A stretch of DNA of 64,000 nucleotides from Gammaproteobacteria bacterium (lineage in GTDB: Bacteria; Pseudomonadota; Gammaproteobacteria; Pseudomonadales; Halieaceae). The position numbers and the translations under genes are program-made. The notes under the pieces are model-generated. The model was not told the DNA's origin. It saw only the letters and a program-made list of their open reading frames with translations, and ran no database searches. Shown here piece by piece: positions 60,468 through 64,000 of this stretch (within the stretch, counting starts at the first letter, position 1; the number at the start of each line of letters is the position of its first letter). The DNA is taken from positions 140,629 through 204,628 of the forward strand of contig JAUICG010000005.1 of NCBI GenBank assembly GCA_030427485.1, read 5' to 3'.

Positions 60468-61205
60468 TTAGCTGAACCAGCGTATTTTCTTGTAATCGAA
60501 GTTTCCCTTGATCGTGGGTTTGACGATCTCGAAATAGGGTGACAGGTCAAAATCCCGTGGTGTGAAATGACTGAAATGCCGCGATTCCAGCAAGTCCTCG
60601 TCGCACTGCGCCGGCGCGTCACCCTCGCTGACCTGCCGGTGCTGCGGGAGAATCGGATACCTGATTGACTGGAATGCCTGCGCGATCAGCGTGGAACAGA
60701 TCGCCCGTGTGGGATCTCCGCTACCGAGTGCGATGAGGTGACGCCGGAACTGCGAGGGTACCGGTGGCGTGGGTAGCAGGTAGCGCACAAGGTCAAGTAT
60801 GTTCTTGGTATCGTACTGGTGCCCCAATCGTTGCAGGCAGAAATCCACCGTGGCGACTCTGTCATCTGCGCTGAGACTGGCCGCCCTGCAGATACGCAGA
60901 TTGTACCCCGCGTACTTTGACAGCGGTGAGCGAATCACGCCTTCCACCAGGTCCGCCTCGACGACAGAACCCGTGCCAGTTTCGTCGGCGCCCGTGAACA
61001 TGCATACATGCGACCAGGTGGATTGGGTCAGGTACTTGATCGCGGTGCTTACGCGACTGTTCCCCTCGACCAGCAACAGGTCGCCCGGCTGCAGGCATTC
61101 GTCCAGTTGATCCTGCGTGAGCACGGAGAAGCGCTCATAGTTGCGATGAGGCCTGGTCAGGAAACGCGCCAGGTATGATCCTAACTTCCGCTGCAGGGTG
61201 TTCAT
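60468..61205 (-). CDS. YiiX-like permuted NlpC/P60 cysteine hydrolase
   Basis: The 245-aa protein has the permuted papain-like pattern: LQPGDLLLVEGNSRVSTAIKYLTQSTWSHVCMF (His of the SHV motif), then AICSTLIAQAF (catalytic Cys) and a later acidic/His-containing region. These enzymes cleave amide bonds in peptidoglycan-like or lipid substrates. No signal peptide is seen from the ATG at 61205. It is located 24 bp upstream of corA on the same strand, so the two are probably one operon. Confidence 0.88.
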   Translation of the reverse strand: MNTLQRKLGSYLARFLTRPHRNYERFSVLTQDQLDECLQPGDLLLVEGNSRVSTAIKYLTQSTWSHVCMFTGADETGTGSVVEADLVEGVIRSPLSKYAGYNLRICRAASLSADDRVATVDFCLQRLGHQYDTKNILDLVRYLLPTPPVPSQFRRHLIALGSGDPTRAICSTLIAQAFQSIRYPILPQHRQVSEGDAPAQCDEDLLESRHFSHFTPRDFDLSPYFEIVKPTIKGNFDYKKIRWFS

Positions 61206-61424
61206 GTCATTCCGGGTCGGGTATGGATAGAACAATCTCGAAGTCGGTCAAGGATAGAGTGCTGTCCCGGAAAAAGCCATGGGTCTGATTCACCGTGTGT
61301 GTTTGCGCGGTACATTTGCCATGGAAAGCGTGATGGAAAAAGCTGATTAATCCGCTACACTGGTAAGCAGCCGTGTTGTAAGCGGAGCGGGAACATAACA
61401 CTGATTGGTAAGGAGAGACTAGTA

Positions 61425-62099
61425 ATGGCAACGACTAAAGCTAAAGCAAAATCTAAAGCCAAGGCCACTCGTAAACGCCCGGCTAAGAAAAAGACAGCAA
61501 GTAAAGCGGCATTGAATCTCGGTAAGTATATGGACGAGATCAAAATCGGAAATTACACATGGGATGATGTTTTGAAGAGTACCGGCAAGAACATGGACGC
61601 GGTCGCGCAGGCGAACCGGGCGATCATCGATGGGTACACGGACATCGCCAAACGCCAGTACGAAATGTTGAAGGGCTTGCTTCAGGAGTTGCGTAAGGTC
61701 AGGGGTGACCGGGACGAGGTCGTCAGGGAGTTGAAGAAAGTTATCGAGCGCGCCAGGAAGGATGTGCAAGTGCTGCAGAAGATGGCGAGCAGTACGAACT
61801 CCAAGGCCCAGAGGATCGTAAAGAAACGCGCGGAAGCCAACCTGAAGGCGTGGAAACTGCTGGTGGCTGAGGCCAGAAAGTCGGCCAGCGAGAACATCGC
61901 GGCGATTGAGCAGACTGTCACAGGGAAAAAACCGGCTGCGAAGAAGAAGCCCGCCGCGAAGAAAAAGGCACCGGCCAGGCGCAAAGCGCCCGCAAAGAAG
62001 AAGGCGCCCGCAAAGAAAAAGGCCGCCGCGAAGAAAAAGGCGCCGGCGAGGAAAAAGGCAGCGCGAAAAAAAGCCGCTCCCAGGCGTAAGGCCGCCTAA
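61425..62099 (+). CDS. Phasin with histone-H1-like (AlgP/PhaF-like) tails
   Basis: The 224-aa protein has three parts. Residues 1-27 are Lys/Ala-rich. Residues about 30-160 form a phasin-type coiled-coil (VLKSTGKNMDAVAQANRAI, GYTDIAKRQYEMLKGLLQEL). Residues 165-224 are tandem KKKAPA/KKPAA-type units like the C-termini of AlgP, PhaF and histone H1. Phasins coat polyhydroxyalkanoate granules, and the basic tail can bind DNA or polyphosphate. Basic tails at both ends are unusual. AAGGAG stands 9 nt before the ATG. PHA synthesis genes are not in this window. Confidence 0.92.
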   Translation: MATTKAKAKSKAKATRKRPAKKKTASKAALNLGKYMDEIKIGNYTWDDVLKSTGKNMDAVAQANRAIIDGYTDIAKRQYEMLKGLLQELRKVRGDRDEVVRELKKVIERARKDVQVLQKMASSTNSKAQRIVKKRAEANLKAWKLLVAEARKSASENIAAIEQTVTGKKPAAKKKPAAKKKAPARRKAPAKKKAPAKKKAAAKKKAPARKKAARKKAAPRRKAA

Positions 62100-62184
62100 G
62101 GCCGGCGAACTCCGCGGGGACGGAGAGAAGCTCCCGGTTCCACGGTTAGGCGGGTAGAGCATCGCTGGCCGGGAGTTCAGTTGC

Positions 62185-62206
62185 CAGCCCGGCTCGGTCC
62201 GGGCTG
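62185..62206 (+). terminator. Hairpin downstream of phasin gene
   Basis: An 8-bp stem CAGCCCGG/CCGGGCTG with a 6-nt loop lies 85 bp after the phasin stop. There is no clean T-run after it, so intrinsic termination is possible but weak. Confidence 0.4.
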
Positions 62207-62328
62207 CCTTGAAGACAGCGGGCGTTGCGGCCAGTCCATCGTGGTAAGACGCCGGTTGTACATGCCCCGGCTGCAACAGGAAACAGCAATCTCCACAGGT
62301 CACGATCTATTCCGGAGCCGCAGGCTGG

Positions 62329-63231
62329 ATGAACAGGGAGCCGCTATCGACCACTGTCCCGTTCACTGTTGCCTGCACCGGCATAGCGACGTTCGCGTGT
62401 ATGGATGCCCTGATGAAGGGGCTTGCAATCGACATGGGCGCCTACAATGCGCTGTTATGGCGCACATCCATTTCACTGCTGCTGGCGGCGCTGCTTTTTT
62501 TCCGGAAAACGACGCGCTGGCCCCGCCTCGGCGTAATCCAGTTGCATGTCTGGCGCGGGGTGGTGACATCCCTGATGGCCTTCCTGTTTTTTTGGGGGCT
62601 TGCCTATGTGCCGCTGGCCGAAGCCATAGGTCTGTCATTTATAGCACCGCTGATTGCGCTGTACCTGGCCATGGCGTTGCTTAAAGAAAGGATCGGTCGC
62701 GCTGCGATATTGGCGTCGCTTATCGGCTTTGCGGGCGCGATGACAATCATCGGCGGACGCTGGAGCGGCGCGTACAGTGAGGATGTGGGTCGGGGGATCG
62801 CCGCCATCCTGATGTCCGCCGTCCTCTATGCGTATAACCTCATACTGCAGCGCCAACAGGCACTGCTCGCGAAACCGGTGGAGATCGCGTTTTTCCAGAA
62901 TGCGACCATGCTTGTGGTGTATCTTTGCGCCGCGCCTTTTTTCGCGCTTGTACCTGCGTGGGCACAGCTGCCTTCGCTCGCCGGTGCCGCAATCCTCGGC
63001 ATGGTCTCACTGCTGCTGCTTTCCTGGGCTTACGCGCGCGCGGAAGCCAGGATACTGATCCCCGTTGAATACACCGCGTTTATCTGGGCGGCGTTGTTTG
63101 GCTGGCTGGTGTTTGACGAGACGGTTACGCTGGCCACGCTCTGCGGAACGGCACTGATTGTCATCGCCTGCCTTGTCGCCGCGCGACAAAAGCCGGGCCC
63201 GGTCGACCATGTGGAAGCGACGGCGGTATAG
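62329..63231 (+). CDS. EamA/DMT-family transporter
   Basis: The 300-aa protein has ten predicted helices in two EamA repeats. The first repeat has CMDALMKGLA, ALLWRTSISLLLAALLF and FFWGLAYVPLAEAIGLSFIAPLIALYLAMALLKERIG. The second has the matching IPVEYTAFIWAALFGWLVFDETVTLATLCGTALIVIA. It exports or imports small metabolites; the substrate is unknown. The START-domain gene follows after 9 bp, so they probably form an operon. Confidence 0.95.
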   Translation: MNREPLSTTVPFTVACTGIATFACMDALMKGLAIDMGAYNALLWRTSISLLLAALLFFRKTTRWPRLGVIQLHVWRGVVTSLMAFLFFWGLAYVPLAEAIGLSFIAPLIALYLAMALLKERIGRAAILASLIGFAGAMTIIGGRWSGAYSEDVGRGIAAILMSAVLYAYNLILQRQQALLAKPVEIAFFQNATMLVVYLCAAPFFALVPAWAQLPSLAGAAILGMVSLLLLSWAYARAEARILIPVEYTAFIWAALFGWLVFDETVTLATLCGTALIVIACLVAARQKPGPVDHVEATAV

Positions 63232-63240
63232 GGTGCATTG

Positions 63241-63912
63241 ATGAACAGCCTGGCCTGGTCGGAGACAGTGATGGTATTCGTGTTGGCTGCTTTCCTCGCG
63301 GCACCCACAATCGCTGAAGACTGGGAGCCAGTCTACAGTGCAGGCAATCTGCGCGTGCACAAACGCGACTACGCGGGCTCGGCGCTGGACGAGATCAGGG
63401 GGGTGGTGAGGGTGAAAGCCTCACTGAATGCGGTGATGGCGCTGCTCAAGGATGCGCCATTCAATCGGCACTGGGTCTATCGCAGCGGCGGGGCACGCAT
63501 TCTCAGGGAGCGTGGTTATGCACAGGCCTATGTCTATGGCGTGGTTGATGCACCTCCTCCGATGAGTGATCGGGATACCGTGGTGCGCTTCGACTACCGA
63601 CAGGACCCGGAGACGAACGTGATTACCGTTGCTATCACCAACGTGCCCGACTTCATCGCGGTGAAGGCGGGGTTGGTCCGTGTACCCGATATGGGTGGAT
63701 TCTGGCGCCTGAAACCGGAAGCCGACGGCTGGGTGGAAGTGACCTACCAGATTTACGGCGACCCCGGCGGCTGGATTCCCGCCTGGCTCGCTAACCATGC
63801 GGCCGTGCTGTCGGTGAGATACACCCTGTCCAATCTCGCCGGGGTAGTCGGGCGCTATGCGAATGCCCGCAGTGAGTTCGTCTCGGAGCCCCGCCAAAGC
63901 GTGGACGGGTGA
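63241..63912 (+). CDS. Secreted START-domain protein
   Basis: The 223-aa protein has a signal peptide (about 1-25). A START/Bet-v1-like fold follows: WEPVYSAGNLRVHKRDYAGSALDEIRGVVRV, then ALLKDAPFNRHWVYRSG, MSDRDTVVRFDYRQ and WVEVTYQIYGDPGGWIPAWLANHAAVLSVRYTLSNL. This pattern is standard for bacterial START proteins that bind lipids or hydrophobic molecules, here in the periplasm. The ATG at 63241 is preferred over the TTG one codon earlier. It is 9 bp after the EamA gene. Confidence 0.92.
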   Translation: MNSLAWSETVMVFVLAAFLAAPTIAEDWEPVYSAGNLRVHKRDYAGSALDEIRGVVRVKASLNAVMALLKDAPFNRHWVYRSGGARILRERGYAQAYVYGVVDAPPPMSDRDTVVRFDYRQDPETNVITVAITNVPDFIAVKAGLVRVPDMGGFWRLKPEADGWVEVTYQIYGDPGGWIPAWLANHAAVLSVRYTLSNLAGVVGRYANARSEFVSEPRQSVDG

Positions 63913-63916
63913 ATTG

Positions 63917-64000
63917 CTAGCGCACGTAGCCCGCAATTGTAATGAAATGACAGGCCGAGCCCACCAGCACGAAGAAATGCCAGATCCCGTGCGCGTGGCT
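63917..64000 (-). CDS. Hemolysin III family protein, C-terminus only
   Basis: The frame enters from beyond the window end and stops at a TAG (63917-63919). The 27 residues seen (HGIWHFFVLVGSACHFITIA, then GYVR) match the last membrane helix of hemolysin III/adiponectin-receptor-like proteins with the conserved H-x3-H metal-binding spacing (HxxWH...CHF). The stop is 4 bp from the end of the convergent START gene. Confidence 0.75.
   Translation of the reverse strand, partial: SHAHGIWHFFVLVGSACHFITIAGYVR

Noticed and set aside
61419..62303. 294-codon minus-strand frame opposite the phasin gene
   Set aside because: It is the antisense of the Lys/Ala repeats, giving artificial Phe/Leu/Arg repeats; the plus-strand phasin is clearly real.

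Overview
The window is GC-rich, densely coded chromosomal DNA of a gammaproteobacterium. Gene content (an EpmB-type EF-P modification enzyme, a CbpA/CbpM pair, a pseudomonad-type RIO1 kinase, a phasin with a histone-H1-like tail, many lipid-anchored secreted hydrolases, DUF4382 and DUF4124 proteins) suggests a free-living marine lineage such as Halieaceae/Cellvibrionales. That placement is inference from gene content. No rRNA, tRNA, CRISPR array, transposase, integrase or phage gene was seen.

Layout. 1-7.5 kb: edge-truncated lipoprotein, small membrane protein, epmB, a glutamine-synthetase-family ligase, mtnA and gcvT. 7.5-13.6 kb: a minus-strand MoxR/DUF58/DUF4381/BatA/BatB-TPR/BatD operon. 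13.7-16.7 kb: an HNH nuclease and a translationally coupled pair of c-di-GMP phosphodiesterase-like proteins, both missing catalytic residues. 16.9-22.8 kb: lipoproteins, SDR, GST, thioesterase, esterase, a GFA protein and a decayed enoyl-CoA hydratase. 22.9-28.7 kb: a plus-strand cluster of DUF4956 membrane protein, CotH-kinase/beta-helix protein, VTC-type polyphosphate polymerase domain, a secreted beta protein and a divergent metallophosphoesterase. 28.8-38 kb: secreted beta-propeller, atypical type IV pilin, hydrolases, SDRs and a MAPEG protein. 38.1-43.6 kb: a GNAT-histone-deacetylase fusion divergent from a methyltransferase-ATP-grasp fusion and an M32 carboxypeptidase. 43.6-64 kb: a large TULIP-like lipoprotein, MscS channel, RIO1 kinase, M42 peptidase, MFS and EamA transporters, cbpAM, corA, phasin, START-domain protein and the end of a hemolysin III gene.

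The most unusual signal is not a gene. Four intergenic elements (2595-2801, 6080-6257, 18000-18269, 37956-38118) share an almost invariant core of about 58 nt enclosed by 30-bp inverted arms. The arms differ between copies yet stay complementary within each copy. One copy has an extra 12-bp stem added symmetrically to the second inner hairpin, another carries a nested half copy, and a solo end lies at 50784-50801. They account for the four longest gene-free stretches and look like an undescribed structured or MITE/REP-like repeat family.

Two gene sets look like uncharacterised systems: the DUF4956-CotH-VTC cluster (a possible phosphorylation/polyphosphate envelope machine) and the GNAT-HDAC / methyltransferase-ATP-grasp / M32 set (possible synthesis and turnover of a small acetylated peptide or amine).
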